Source: Thermobaculum sp042408415
Lineage (GTDB): Bacteria; Chloroflexota; Chloroflexia; Thermobaculales; Thermobaculaceae
Length of the DNA: 53,542 bases
Reading direction: 5' to 3'
Assembly: GCA_042408415.1 (NCBI GenBank)
Contig: JBHORE010000188.1
Span: 1-53,542 of the forward strand
Shown here: positions 8,296-17,339 of the stretch, in pieces
Position numbering within the stretch: the first letter of the stretch is position 1
Layout of the letters: each line of letters begins with the position of its first letter
Program-made: the position numbers and the translations under genes
Notes under the pieces: generated by a model
Database searches by the model: none
What the model was told of the DNA's origin: nothing
What the model saw: the letters and a program-made list of their open reading frames with translations, nothing else

Positions 8296-10725
8296 CTATA
8301 GCTCCTTCACGGTGATCTCCAGCGACCTGGGTTCACAGCCCTCCGCGCCGGCTGTGACTGTGATGGTGCCTGGGCTCGTGGGACGTATCACTGCCAGAGC
8401 TCGGCCGTCGAAGGTGGAGTGCTCTGGATCCAGGAAGCTCTCCTCGGTGATGGGGTTGGCGCTTCCCAGGCCCTGCAGGACGCCCGCGCCCTCGACCCTC
8501 ACCCACACCCTGCGGTCCGCTGAGCTGTACAGGTTGCCCTCCTCGTCCACGAGCTCGATGGTGACGAAAGCCAGATCACCATCCAGTGCCGATATCTCGC
8601 GGCGGTCGGCCTCGACGTGAAGCCTCACTGGCCCGTGCGCTGACCTCAACGCCGCTCTTCCGATCTCCTGTCCTTGAGAGTACGCTACTGCTACCAGCTC
8701 TCCGGGCTCGTAGACCGTGTCGAACTCCGCGCGATAGCGGTGAGTCTCCCCTGCAGGGACCCTGCCAAGGCTCCTGCCGTTTTGGAGGAGCTCGACCTCC
8801 TCGGCATCTGCGTACACCTCCACCCGGATCGGCCTCCCTTCCCATCCTGGCCACGTCCACGATGGCACAACGTCTGGCCAGCCCCAGCCCATGTGTAAGG
8901 GGTGTCTACCGTGGTGTTCGGGCCGCTCCACTGCGATGTACGGTTCGCGGCGCAGCCCAAACACGATCTCCCGGTAGTAGGATGCTGGTCGCCTATAACC
9001 GGTGATGTCGATGTCGCCGCACCAGGCGGTCAGCCAGGGATATCCTGCTTGGAAGCCTGAGGCTAGCTCTGAGGGATCATAGATCACCCTGCCGATGCCG
9101 ACCTCCCCCAGGTAGTCCCATCCCGTCCAAGTGAAGTCGCCGATCACGTGCGAGTGCTCTTGTACTGAATGCCAGATGCGGTCTATCTCACCAGGAAAGC
9201 TCTCTGTGCCCACGATGATCCGGTTCGGGAAGAGCTCCAAGTCCATCTTATATCGTACCCAGGCATAGTTGTATCCCGCTACGTCGACACAGGCGAACGC
9301 CTCGGCAGTGCGCCGAGTGGCCGACTCACTCACAGCTATGCCGGCCATCATCTCGGCCGCGTCAAAAGTCATACTCCCTGACCATTCCTCTCCTGAGGAC
9401 ATGGCTCGCCGTTGCTCGATCAGCTCATCCATGATGGAAACCAGCGGGTTGATCGCTATAGTCACGAAGCGGGTGTCATCGAGAGCACGAATATGCTCGG
9501 CGATTCTTCTGCCCCAAATGGTGCCTATTGGGCTCCCTGTCTCCGGTATCTCGTTCCCAATTGAGTACATGATGACGCATGGGTGGTTGTAATCCTTGGC
9601 CACCATGGCCTCCACGTCTCGTTGCCACCACTCGGGGAAGTCCAATGAGTAGTCATAAGGGTTCTTCGCGATCGTCCACATGTCGAAGCACTCGTCCATC
9701 ACAAGCATGCCTAAGCGATCGCAGGCAGCAAGCAACGCCTTGCTCATGGGATGGTGGGCGCTGCGTAGGGCGTTGAAGCCAGCCGCTTTGAGCGTCTCTA
9801 CACGCCTTTCCTCAGCGCGGTCAAATGTGGCCGCTCCCAAGATGCCGTTGTCGTGGTGGATGCATGCTCCCCGAAGCTTGACGACCTCTCCGTTGATCCG
9901 TAGGCCATCCTCTGGATCTAAAGACAGCGTCCGTATACCGAAGGTGGTGAACTCCTCGTCTATCTGCTCATCTCCTACATACAGAGTGGTGCGGCAGGTG
10001 TAGAGGTAGGGTGCATCCACACTCCACAGGCTAGGTGACCGCACGTATAGCTTTTGATGGAGCGTTGCGTCCTCCCCGGCTACGGTGGTCAGAGGTGCCT
10101 CGTCTCTCGCCACGATACGGCCGTTCGCGTCGATGATCTCGGTGCGGACGCTGACCGTCGCAATGCCGGTCCCATCGTGCTGGACCGTGGTCGCCACGCA
10201 GACTACTGCTCGCCTTGCGTCGACGTCGGGGGTGGAAACTCTAATCCCATCTGGAGCTACGTGCACGGGATGGGCGACGATCAGCCATATGGGACGGTAG
10301 AGGCCAGCGCCGGAGTACCAGCGCGAGTCCTTGTAGTTGCGGACGCTGACCTTCACCTCGTTGGTGCTCCCGTAATTAAGGTAGCGATCTACCTTTACGT
10401 AGAAATGGCTGTAGCCGTATGGACGCTCTGCGGCCAGCTCACCGTTGATGAATACCTCCGCTCTGCTATAGGCCCCTTCAAACTCCAGGAACACACTCTT
10501 CCCTCTGTGCTCTTCTGGTACGAAGAAGCTCTTGGTGTAGTCGTATTCAGCTTCTGGGAAGAAGGCTATGGCCGGGTTGCCTTCGGGTGATCGCTGCTGT
10601 GTGTCCCACATTGCATCGTGTGGTAGCCTCACCTCCTTGGCCGACTCCTTGGGACCCATGAGCTCCGCAAACAGATGTCTTGCTGGCCTCACCTTCCAGC
10701 CGCTGTTGAACGTAGTACGTTGCAT
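8296..10725 (-). CDS. Glycoside hydrolase family 2 enzyme (beta-galactosidase-like)
   Basis: An 809-residue protein with the GH2 order: a jelly-roll sugar-binding domain (about 40-160), an Ig-like domain (about 165-265), a TIM barrel (about 270-570) and C-terminal Ig-like domains. The last of these resembles the DUF4982 and bacterial Ig-like modules of Bacteroidetes-type GH2 enzymes. The acid/base is E392 in YSIGNE and the nucleophile is E508 in VGTES. It has no signal peptide. A purine-rich ribosome site (GGAGAGG) precedes ATG 10725. It follows the broken transporter gene by 14 bases and is probably co-transcribed with it. Beta-galactosidase is the commonest activity, but beta-glucuronidase or related activities cannot be excluded. 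Confidence 0.85.
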   Translation of the reverse strand: MQRTTFNSGWKVRPARHLFAELMGPKESAKEVRLPHDAMWDTQQRSPEGNPAIAFFPEAEYDYTKSFFVPEEHRGKSVFLEFEGAYSRAEVFINGELAAERPYGYSHFYVKVDRYLNYGSTNEVKVSVRNYKDSRWYSGAGLYRPIWLIVAHPVHVAPDGIRVSTPDVDARRAVVCVATTVQHDGTGIATVSVRTEIIDANGRIVARDEAPLTTVAGEDATLHQKLYVRSPSLWSVDAPYLYTCRTTLYVGDEQIDEEFTTFGIRTLSLDPEDGLRINGEVVKLRGACIHHDNGILGAATFDRAEERRVETLKAAGFNALRSAHHPMSKALLAACDRLGMLVMDECFDMWTIAKNPYDYSLDFPEWWQRDVEAMVAKDYNHPCVIMYSIGNEIPETGSPIGTIWGRRIAEHIRALDDTRFVTIAINPLVSIMDELIEQRRAMSSGEEWSGSMTFDAAEMMAGIAVSESATRRTAEAFACVDVAGYNYAWVRYKMDLELFPNRIIVGTESFPGEIDRIWHSVQEHSHVIGDFTWTGWDYLGEVGIGRVIYDPSELASGFQAGYPWLTAWCGDIDITGYRRPASYYREIVFGLRREPYIAVERPEHHGRHPLHMGWGWPDVVPSWTWPGWEGRPIRVEVYADAEEVELLQNGRSLGRVPAGETHRYRAEFDTVYEPGELVAVAYSQGQEIGRAALRSAHGPVRLHVEADRREISALDGDLAFVTIELVDEEGNLYSSADRRVWVRVEGAGVLQGLGSANPITEESFLDPEHSTFDGRALAVIRPTSPGTITVTAGAEGCEPRSLEITVKEL

Positions 10726-10739
10726 AGAACCTCTCCTCT

Positions 10740-12173
10740 CTATGGTGTAGTGAGTTCCTCTGATGGTAGTGATTGTAACTCAGTATCCCTGCCTACCAGA
10801 GTTTGCCTCCTGCTCCTCATCTCTTGCACTAGCTGTTGATGTCTATCGTCTGTAAGGTCCCACCATAGCATTGTTACTCCAAGAATGAGCACCGCTGCCG
10901 GTATCACCGACATCAGGGCCTTGATTCCAAGGAGTGCTGTGGATGTCTGTGGTACGTCGGGTATGTAACCAGATAACATTAGCGTACCTCCAACTATTCC
11001 CCCGGACAGGGCTGTGGCCAGCGTCTGGGTGAAGCTGGCAGCTGCCCCAAGTAGTGCTCCAGTGTTGGCCTTGAATCTCCACTCTCCGTAGTCGATGGCC
11101 ATGGGCATCATAATACCCTGGGCAGGCTGTGCTAGGCCCAAGAAGATGTTGGCCACCAGACTAAGGAAGATCAGCCCCACCAGTCCATATCTTGTCGCTG
11201 GCAAGAAGAAGGTTAGGACAGAGGTCATGAAGTTGATGACCAGCATCAGCAGTAGGTTGTGCCTAAGTCCGATGCGACGCGTGAGCCAAGAACTAAGCAG
11301 CACACCTATCAAAGTGGCAAGGAGGCTCAGCGCATTGATCATCGATAGCATAGCTGTATCTTTGAAGTAGTATCGCAGGTAGTAGATAGTGACTGCGGTC
11401 TTTATGCCGCTAGTCAGGTTGATCACTAGGATGTAGATTAAAGTTATGAGGGCGTACTTGTTGCCCACCACAAAGGGTATCATCTCGCGCCAGCTACGTA
11501 CAGATTGCTGCTCGGATAGCAGGAACCTCTCCTTGACTATGCCGGCGATGAGCCCTATCAGCAACAGGTTAATACAAGTGCAGGCTAGCGCATAGCGCAT
11601 GAACCCCTGCCCTTGATCCCCTCTGCCGAGCAGGTTGATGAGTGGCCATCACGCGATGGCCACTAGAGAGGAGAATACCATCACCCATACGAACCCCATC
11701 ATGGCGATCTGCATCCTATCATCCTGCCGTTTGCTGATGGCGGCTGCCAAGCCCATGCCTGGCCCGCCACCTAGTGATAGGCATAGACTGAATGCGACGT
11801 ACGTGCATGTGGCATAGAATATTCCTATGGATGATCCTGTACCCACAGGGCTAAAAGTCAGTAGTCCTAATAATATAGTTGCCAGTATTGTCAATATGAA
11901 CCAAGGCTTGTACCTCCCCCATCTAGTGGAGTGACTTCGGTCTATGTAGGCTCCGAACAGCGGAGCAGCCAGGGCGTCCAGGACTCGCACGACGACGAAC
12001 AAGGTGCTAACGTAAGCTACGCTGAGCTTCATCACGTCTGTATAGAAGAACATCAGGAACATCGAGGACATTAATAGGTAGAAGGTCCCTATGCCATTGG
12101 TGGATGAGAACATCAGCTTCTCAGTGAACGGGATGGGTCTATCGATGCCCACCGCATCCTGCTTTTGACTCAT
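10740..12173 (-). pseudogene. GPH-family sugar transporter interrupted by a single in-frame TGA
   Basis: Read through, this is a full-length GPH transporter of about 477 residues, close in layout to the one at 944-2350: FYTDVMKLS, then the loop DRSHSTRWGRYKPW near residue 80, and C-terminal LWWDLTD. A TGA at 11649-11651 stops the frame after VFSSLVAIA. The next 16 codons and the remaining 286 residues continue in the same frame, so no frameshift is needed. The stop falls in the loop between the first and second halves. The start ATG 12173 has GGAGGA upstream. It could be a true nonsense mutation, a sequencing error or read-through; a single substitution is the simplest explanation. It is divergent from the second AraC regulator and heads the GH2 gene. 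Confidence 0.75.
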
Positions 12174-12222
12174 GACACTACTCCTCCAGTTTTTCTTCAA
12201 GATGATGCACCCTACGGGAGAA

Positions 12223-12238
12223 GTTATTGTAAGATAAC
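12223..12238. promoter_or_regulatory. Small inverted repeat between divergent transporter and AraC genes
   Basis: GTTAT (12223-12227) and ATAAC (12234-12238) surround six bases in the 88-bp divergent intergenic region. It could be an operator for the second AraC protein. It does not match the 32-bp element of the first regulator. Confidence 0.25.
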
Positions 12239-12261
12239 GATGGTATTTGTATATTAGTGAT

Positions 12262-13503
12262 ATGGTTGTTCATGAGATCGATCTTCATTACCTATGCACG
12301 CACCTCGAGGAGGTTTTGGAGGTGCCCATAGCGTACCTGCCTGAGGGCGATCCCCATAATGGGTCTTTTTGGGGCTGCGATGGCCGGCTCCCACCATGCT
12401 GTGCAGGGCCAGCAGATCTCTTCCGCGCCGTGCTGGAGATGCACTATAAGCCCTGCCCACCAGAGGTGCGCGTGAACCATCGCCTGGAGCAGTATCTGCT
12501 GCTAAGCGTCGAGCTAGAGTCATGTCAGGGGTTATTGTGCGTGGGGCCAGTGCTAAGCTACTTGCTTGATGACGATGCAGTGCTTGGGATGTGCCGGGAC
12601 CTAGGTGTGGATCCTCACAACAGACGTGCGTGGCTGGATTACTACCGCTCGTTGCCGGTGCTGGGTAGACGTCAGTTGCTGCATCTCGGGATATTGCTGC
12701 ACTGGTTGCTGAGCGGCGAGAAGCTGGAGATGGGGGCTATCTGCCAGCGGGACATGATTGTTCCCCGGTGCATCGCTACTACCGCCGCGGATACTAACTT
12801 GCTGCAACGGCGCATGCTTGTGGACTTACATCCGGCGGCAGACGTGGAGGGCTGGATATTGGCCTGCATCCGTGAGGGCTACCCCGAGGGTCTTAGGGAC
12901 CTAGCCAAACTTACACCTAAGGGGGGATTGAAGACTGTATCCTTGGCGAGCCATAGCTACCTGAGGAGCTTAAAGAACATGTTTATCGCTTTCCTGGGAG
13001 CCTGCGCGCGGGCAGCCGTAGAGGGACAGCTGCCCAGGGAAGAGTCTTATACCGTGACGGACTTATATATTCGTGAGATAGAGGACCTGCCGGACGTGAG
13101 GACCGTGGAAGACGCTGCGTACAGAGCTTTCCTGGAGCTTGCTACCAGGGTTCAACGGACGGGAGAGAAGGAGCTATCTCCCATCGTGCGGGCCTGCAGG
13201 GACTTCATCTGCGATCACCTGTACGAGGAGATCACCTTGGAGCAGCTTGCGAATCTTGTGGGGGTTAGTTCTGGTCATTTGTCGCGGATGTTCACCAGGG
13301 AGGTGGGGCTATCTCCTATACGGTACGTTCGTTGGATGCGGATTGAGGAGGCCAAAAGATTGATCGCCCTGACGAACAACTCTCTGGTGGATATAGCTGC
13401 GATGCTGCGGTTTCACGATCAAGCACATTTCACCAAGGTCTTCAAGCAACAGGTAGGGTTAGCGCCCGGGAGTTACAGAAGGTTATCTCAACAGCTTCCC
13501 TGA
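12262..13503 (+). CDS. AraC-family transcriptional regulator (second)
   Basis: A protein of about 413 residues with the same build as the regulator at 2458-3681. The long N-terminal half has no visible cupin, and the middle contains a related helix (SYLRSLKNMFIAFLGACARAA). The C-terminal AraC DNA-binding pair is complete: LEQLANLVGVSSGHLSRMFT and LVDIAAMLRFHDQAHFTKVFKQ, ending PGSYRR. It is probably an activator of the divergent transporter/GH2 unit. ATG 12262 is taken as start; an in-frame TTG lies five codons earlier and neither has a clear ribosome site. The many Cys residues in the N-terminal third (PPCCAG, ESCQGLLC) are unlike the first regulator. Effector unknown. Confidence 0.8.
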   Translation: MVVHEIDLHYLCTHLEEVLEVPIAYLPEGDPHNGSFWGCDGRLPPCCAGPADLFRAVLEMHYKPCPPEVRVNHRLEQYLLLSVELESCQGLLCVGPVLSYLLDDDAVLGMCRDLGVDPHNRRAWLDYYRSLPVLGRRQLLHLGILLHWLLSGEKLEMGAICQRDMIVPRCIATTAADTNLLQRRMLVDLHPAADVEGWILACIREGYPEGLRDLAKLTPKGGLKTVSLASHSYLRSLKNMFIAFLGACARAAVEGQLPREESYTVTDLYIREIEDLPDVRTVEDAAYRAFLELATRVQRTGEKELSPIVRACRDFICDHLYEEITLEQLANLVGVSSGHLSRMFTREVGLSPIRYVRWMRIEEAKRLIALTNNSLVDIAAMLRFHDQAHFTKVFKQQVGLAPGSYRRLSQQLP

Positions 13504-13646
13504 TCTCCCCCTGACAAACTCATTCTAGCATGACTAAGTCCTGCTTTATAACAAGGCACCTTATATTATTTACATAATAGTAAATTACTCTCATCAGACC
13601 GCTGCAGCTATCAACGTGCTAATAGCTAAAAACTCTTGAGACTCTG

Positions 13647-13674
13647 TTGACATCTGAGTGCGATAGCTTATAAT
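13647..13674 (+). promoter_or_regulatory. Consensus sigma-70 promoter of the LacI-ABC operon
   Basis: TTGACA (13647-13652) and TATAAT (13669-13674) are separated by 16 bases; both hexamers are perfect. The -10 overlaps the palindromic operator starting at 13670, so the promoter should be strong but repressible. Confidence 0.75.
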
Positions 13675-13696
13675 ACGTATTAGTAATACGTATTAT
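13670..13696. promoter_or_regulatory. 27-bp LacI-type operator made of two AATACGTATT palindromes
   Basis: The stretch reads as one nearly perfect palindrome with a single central mismatch, built from two copies of AATACGTATT around AGT. It overlaps the -10 and the start region of the consensus promoter and lies 44 bases before the LacI-family gene. Negative autoregulation and control of the whole downstream operon follow naturally. Confidence 0.7.
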
Positions 13697-13739
13697 CTCG
13701 TGATAAATGGTAAATGGAGAAGTGAATTCTGAAGGTGGT

Positions 13740-14747
13740 ATGACTAGGCGACCCACACAGGAGGATGTGGCCCGATTAGCTGGGGTATCACAAACAACTG
13801 TGTCAATGGTGCTGAATAATAGAGGTCACTTGGCCGTGCCTGAGGAGACACGCCGCAGGGTGCTGGAGGCTGCCGAACAGCTAGGATATGTGCCGGACAC
13901 TAACGCTCGTAGCCTGCGCACCCGTAAGACGTACACTATAGCCAGCATCATCCCTGACATTACCAATCCCTTCTACCCTGAGGTGGAGAGAGGACTGCAG
14001 GACATCGCTGATCAGCACGGCTACGATCTTATCGTGTACAACACAGACGGACTAGAGGAGAAGGAGAGGCAATGTCTCTTGTCGGTCATGCAGCGTCGGG
14101 TAGATGGTGTGGTAGCTTCTCTCTTCCACCTAAGGGTGCCCGATCTGCGCCCTCTACTCGAGCGCGGTGTGCCTGTCGTGCGCCTAGAGTCGCGTCCCCA
14201 GGAGACCGGCCCTCTACCTCTAGATAACCTCTATGTGGATAGTATATCGGCTGCGCGAGATGCCACGAGCTACCTGCTGGATCGTGGATACTGGCCACTG
14301 GCGATCATTGCATCCAAAACAGGTCCGGGTCCCTTGCGGCTGCAGGGTTATATGACTGCGCTTGCCGAGCACGGCTTGTCGGTGGAAGAGGATCTTGTGG
14401 TCGATGCTGACTTCACGGAACATGGTGGCTACCTGGCTGCCCAGACACTACTAGAGAGACGCAAACCGAGGGCGATCTTTGCGGCCAACGATCTAATGGC
14501 CATGGGGGCTCTCCTGGCACTCAGGGAGAGTGGTCTGAGGGTGCCCAATGATGTGGCAGTAATGGGCTTCGATGACATACCCGCTGCCAAGCTCGTGCAG
14601 CCGCCTCTGACGACCGTACGTCTCCACCAAAAGCATCTCGGCAGGAGGGCTGCAGAGATGCTATTTGAGCGGCTGGCAGGCAAAGCGCCTTCATGGGGGC
14701 GCTCTGAAGCTATGCCCTTTGAGGTCATCACTAGGGATTCTGCTTAA
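13740..14747 (+). CDS. LacI-family transcriptional regulator
   Basis: A 335-residue repressor. The N-terminal LacI helix-turn-helix is clear (TQEDVARLAGVSQTTVSMVLN), followed by the hinge helix region (RRRVLEAAEQLGYVPD...ARSL). A periplasmic-binding-protein-like effector domain runs from about residue 50 (YTIASIIPDITNPFYPEV) to the end, with the typical GFDDIPAAKLVQPPLTTV near the C-terminus. The start ATG 13740 has a GAAGGTGG site; the earlier in-frame ATG at 13707 is less likely. It leads the operon with the binding protein 89 bases downstream, and the operator at 13670-13696 implies autorepression relieved by a sugar or sugar phosphate. Confidence 0.9.
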   Translation: MTRRPTQEDVARLAGVSQTTVSMVLNNRGHLAVPEETRRRVLEAAEQLGYVPDTNARSLRTRKTYTIASIIPDITNPFYPEVERGLQDIADQHGYDLIVYNTDGLEEKERQCLLSVMQRRVDGVVASLFHLRVPDLRPLLERGVPVVRLESRPQETGPLPLDNLYVDSISAARDATSYLLDRGYWPLAIIASKTGPGPLRLQGYMTALAEHGLSVEEDLVVDADFTEHGGYLAAQTLLERRKPRAIFAANDLMAMGALLALRESGLRVPNDVAVMGFDDIPAAKLVQPPLTTVRLHQKHLGRRAAEMLFERLAGKAPSWGRSEAMPFEVITRDSA

Positions 14748-14757
14748 GTCCTGTTGG

Positions 14758-14766
14758 GGAGGTGAT
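14758..14766 (+). promoter_or_regulatory. Orphan Shine-Dalgarno-like motif upstream of a binding-protein gene
   Basis: GGAGGTGAT occurs 74 bases before the binding-protein ATG (14837), with no start codon at usable spacing. Two other binding-protein genes here (44224 and 33825) have the same kind of motif 75-76 bases upstream. Confidence 0.3.
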
Positions 14767-14836
14767 AGTATCGCGAAGTAGTTATCTGGTTTTGAGCCTT
14801 AATCGCAAGACATTATAGGTGCAGGAGGTGTCAGCT

Positions 14837-16333
14837 ATGCAGAAAGGGTTAAATCATACTAGGATCACTCGACGGCAGTTGCTTAGGGGAATGGGAGTTG
14901 GCGTGGGGCTATTGGCCATTGGCGGATTAGCTCAGGCCTGTGGCAGTGAAGGCAGCACGCCGACCAGTAGCGTCAAGACATCATCCTCTCCATCCCAGGT
15001 TGTCACCCCTAGTGCGTCTCCCGCTACGGCGGCATCACCGACTGTGGCTGTACCAGTGGGCACTCAGCCTGTAGGCTACAGTGGTCCCAACGCCACACTC
15101 TCCATGTGGTTTGACACTACTGGTGGCGCACAGGGAGCCAAATGTGTCGTTGATGCAGCCATCACTCCCTTCAATAGCATGCAGTCCAAAGTCAAGGTGG
15201 ATCCTACGTTTCGAGCCAATGCCTGGGATGCGACAAGGACCGCATTGGCTGGAGGTGGCGGTCCGGATTTGGTGGGTACTCCGGGACCTTCTTTCGCAGT
15301 GGCTTTGGCTACAGCTAACCAGTTAGCTCCTCTAGATGAGTATATAGCGCGTTATGGATGGAAGGAGCGCTACCTTTCATGGGCGCTTCCCCTAGGTTTG
15401 GTCAACGGCAAGATCTACAGCTTACCCAATGAGATGGAAACTTTGGTCCTGTACTACAACAAGACTCTCTTCCAACAGCATGGCTGGAAGCCGCCACGGA
15501 CTATGGATGATCTGATGAAGCTGGCAGCACAGATAGATGCTGCGGGCATCATCCCGTTTGCTCATGGCAACGCGGACTGGAGACCGGCCAACGAGTGGTT
15601 TGTAGGCGAGTTCCTCAATCATGTAGCGGGGCCGGACGCAGTGTATCAAGCGCTGATGGGGCAGAAGCGATGGGACAGTCCAGAGTTCATCCACGCCATA
15701 GACCTGCTTGTCCAGATGCAGAAGAACGGCTGGTTTATGGGTAGCCTTGCTCGTTACTACACGACAAATACCAATACTCGACTAGCGGCCTTCGGTGATG
15801 GCAAAGCTGCGATGGACATAGAAGGGACTTGGGTCATTGCGAACCTCAAGAACTACTTTGGTAAGGCTGCACACAATAACAACGAGTGGGATTGGGTGCC
15901 GATGCCCTCCTCCTCCGGCAAGGAGATCTTCGATCTGGCGATAGGTTCCACTATGTCAATCAATGCCAACTCCAAGAACCCCGATGCAGCGGCCTACTTC
16001 CTAGATTACTTCTTCTCTCCCAATGTGGATGCACGTGTGATCACCCACTGTGGAGTTGAGCCTGCTCCCATCAAGATCAGCGCAAGCCAACTTAAAGGGA
16101 TGGATCCCAGGCAGATCCAGATCTTTGAGCACCTTGTGCAGGCGTCCAACGAAGGAAGTTATGGTTACACTACATGGACGTTTTGGCCCCCCGCTGCCGA
16201 GAACTGGCTGATAGAAAAGATCGAGGATGTTTGGGCTGGCAAGATGACTGTCAAAGAGTATCTGGAAGGGCACCAGAAGGTGTTCGATCAAGAGAGGAAG
16301 GAAGGCAAGGTGCCACCCATTCCGAAGCGCTAG
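14837..16333 (+). CDS. Extracellular sugar-binding lipoprotein of an ABC importer (family 1), Tat-exported
   Basis: A 498-residue solute-binding protein that should hold sugar outside the membrane for the two permeases that follow. A Tat motif (RITRRQLLRG) is at residues 9-18, and the lipobox LAQAC gives Cys35 as the lipidated residue. A Ser/Thr/Pro linker runs to about residue 75. Typical family-1 features follow: LVGTPGPSFAVALA, KIYSLPNEMETLVLYYNK and LAAFGDGKAAMDIEGTW. AGGAGG before ATG 14837 sets the start; the GTG at 14819 would include that site. It is the first transport gene after the LacI regulator. Substrate unknown. Confidence 0.9.
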   Translation: MQKGLNHTRITRRQLLRGMGVGVGLLAIGGLAQACGSEGSTPTSSVKTSSSPSQVVTPSASPATAASPTVAVPVGTQPVGYSGPNATLSMWFDTTGGAQGAKCVVDAAITPFNSMQSKVKVDPTFRANAWDATRTALAGGGGPDLVGTPGPSFAVALATANQLAPLDEYIARYGWKERYLSWALPLGLVNGKIYSLPNEMETLVLYYNKTLFQQHGWKPPRTMDDLMKLAAQIDAAGIIPFAHGNADWRPANEWFVGEFLNHVAGPDAVYQALMGQKRWDSPEFIHAIDLLVQMQKNGWFMGSLARYYTTNTNTRLAAFGDGKAAMDIEGTWVIANLKNYFGKAAHNNNEWDWVPMPSSSGKEIFDLAIGSTMSINANSKNPDAAAYFLDYFFSPNVDARVITHCGVEPAPIKISASQLKGMDPRQIQIFEHLVQASNEGSYGYTTWTFWPPAAENWLIEKIEDVWAGKMTVKEYLEGHQKVFDQERKEGKVPPIPKR

Positions 16334-16371
16334 GTTGTGCTCTATAAGTCAATAGAAGGGGAGATTCTGAT

Positions 16372-17313
16372 ATGCGAAGTCAGCTACAGGAGAGAACACT
16401 GGGTGCAGAGCATATTGTCGGATTAGGTGGGTCATCTTGGAAGCGGCGTAAGTTGGTATTACCTTGGCTCTTTGTGCTGCCAGCCCTTGGGCTGAACTTG
16501 GTGGTGACGATAGGTCCAGCAGTGGGCGCTATATACTATTCTTTTACTGATTGGTCAGGTGTAGGCAAGGCGACATTTGTGGGGCTAGATAACTACCGGC
16601 AGATGCTGCAAAGCTCCTCAGGGTTCTGGTCGGCACTGGCACATAATCTTCTATACATGTGCTTCTTTCTAACGGTGCCTATGGCAATGGCCCTGCTGGC
16701 CTCTAGCCTGCTTGCGCCTATACGTAGAGGAGCAATGCTCTACCGTATGGGGCTATTCCTGCCTTACGTATTACCCAGTGTGGTCACAGCCTTCATTTGG
16801 CAGTCACTAATGGATCCAGATCTTGGTCTGGGATCCCTTATAGCCAGGTGGACTGGGTTCAGAGGGCTGGCTCAGCCTTTCCTGGGTCAGCCCCATACCG
16901 CTCTGCCGGCGATAGCCTTCGTTGACAACTGGCACTGGTGGGGCTTTCTCATGGTGTTGTTCTTGACGGCAATGCAGGGTATCCCCACGGATCTCTATGA
17001 GACCGCCAAGATCGAGGGAGCTAGCCGTTGGCAAGAGTTCTGGTATGTGACACTGCCAGGTATTAGGCCGACAGTAGCAATTATGATTCTCATGACGTCA
17101 ATCTGGTCATTTCTGGTCTTCGACTACATCTGGATTCTCACACAGGGAGGACCGGCCGGAGCCTCAGAGGTGCTGGCCACGTTGGTATACAAGGCGGCCT
17201 TCCAGAACTTCCAGGCAGGGTACGCTGCAGCTATAGGACTTACTATGAGCTTGCTGGCTGGCGTAGTCATCGCGATCTTCGTCGTACTACGCTGGCGAGG
17301 TTGGGAGATATAG
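16372..17313 (+). CDS. ABC sugar importer permease, MalF-like
   Basis: A 313-residue inner-membrane permease with about six helices, the first at about residues 27-45. The EAA loop that contacts the ATPase is present as DLYETAKIEGASRWQEFWYVTLP (about residues 206-228). It lies 38 bases after the binding protein and forms the channel with the next permease. No ATPase gene is in this operon. Confidence 0.92.
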   Translation: MRSQLQERTLGAEHIVGLGGSSWKRRKLVLPWLFVLPALGLNLVVTIGPAVGAIYYSFTDWSGVGKATFVGLDNYRQMLQSSSGFWSALAHNLLYMCFFLTVPMAMALLASSLLAPIRRGAMLYRMGLFLPYVLPSVVTAFIWQSLMDPDLGLGSLIARWTGFRGLAQPFLGQPHTALPAIAFVDNWHWWGFLMVLFLTAMQGIPTDLYETAKIEGASRWQEFWYVTLPGIRPTVAIMILMTSIWSFLVFDYIWILTQGGPAGASEVLATLVYKAAFQNFQAGYAAAIGLTMSLLAGVVIAIFVVLRWRGWEI

Positions 17314-17339
17314 AAGTTAATAATGAAAGGAGTGGCCCT

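Noticed and set aside
11649..11651. TGA as a recoded Trp or selenocysteine codon
   Set aside because: Other genes here end in TGA (for example 43245-43247), no selenocysteine insertion structure is evident and GPH transporters have no such residue; nonsense mutation or sequence error is simpler.
13555..13585. AT-rich stretch as a possible replication origin or second promoter
   Set aside because: It has no DnaA-box cluster or well-spaced -35/-10 pair; the consensus promoter at 13647-13674 explains the region.
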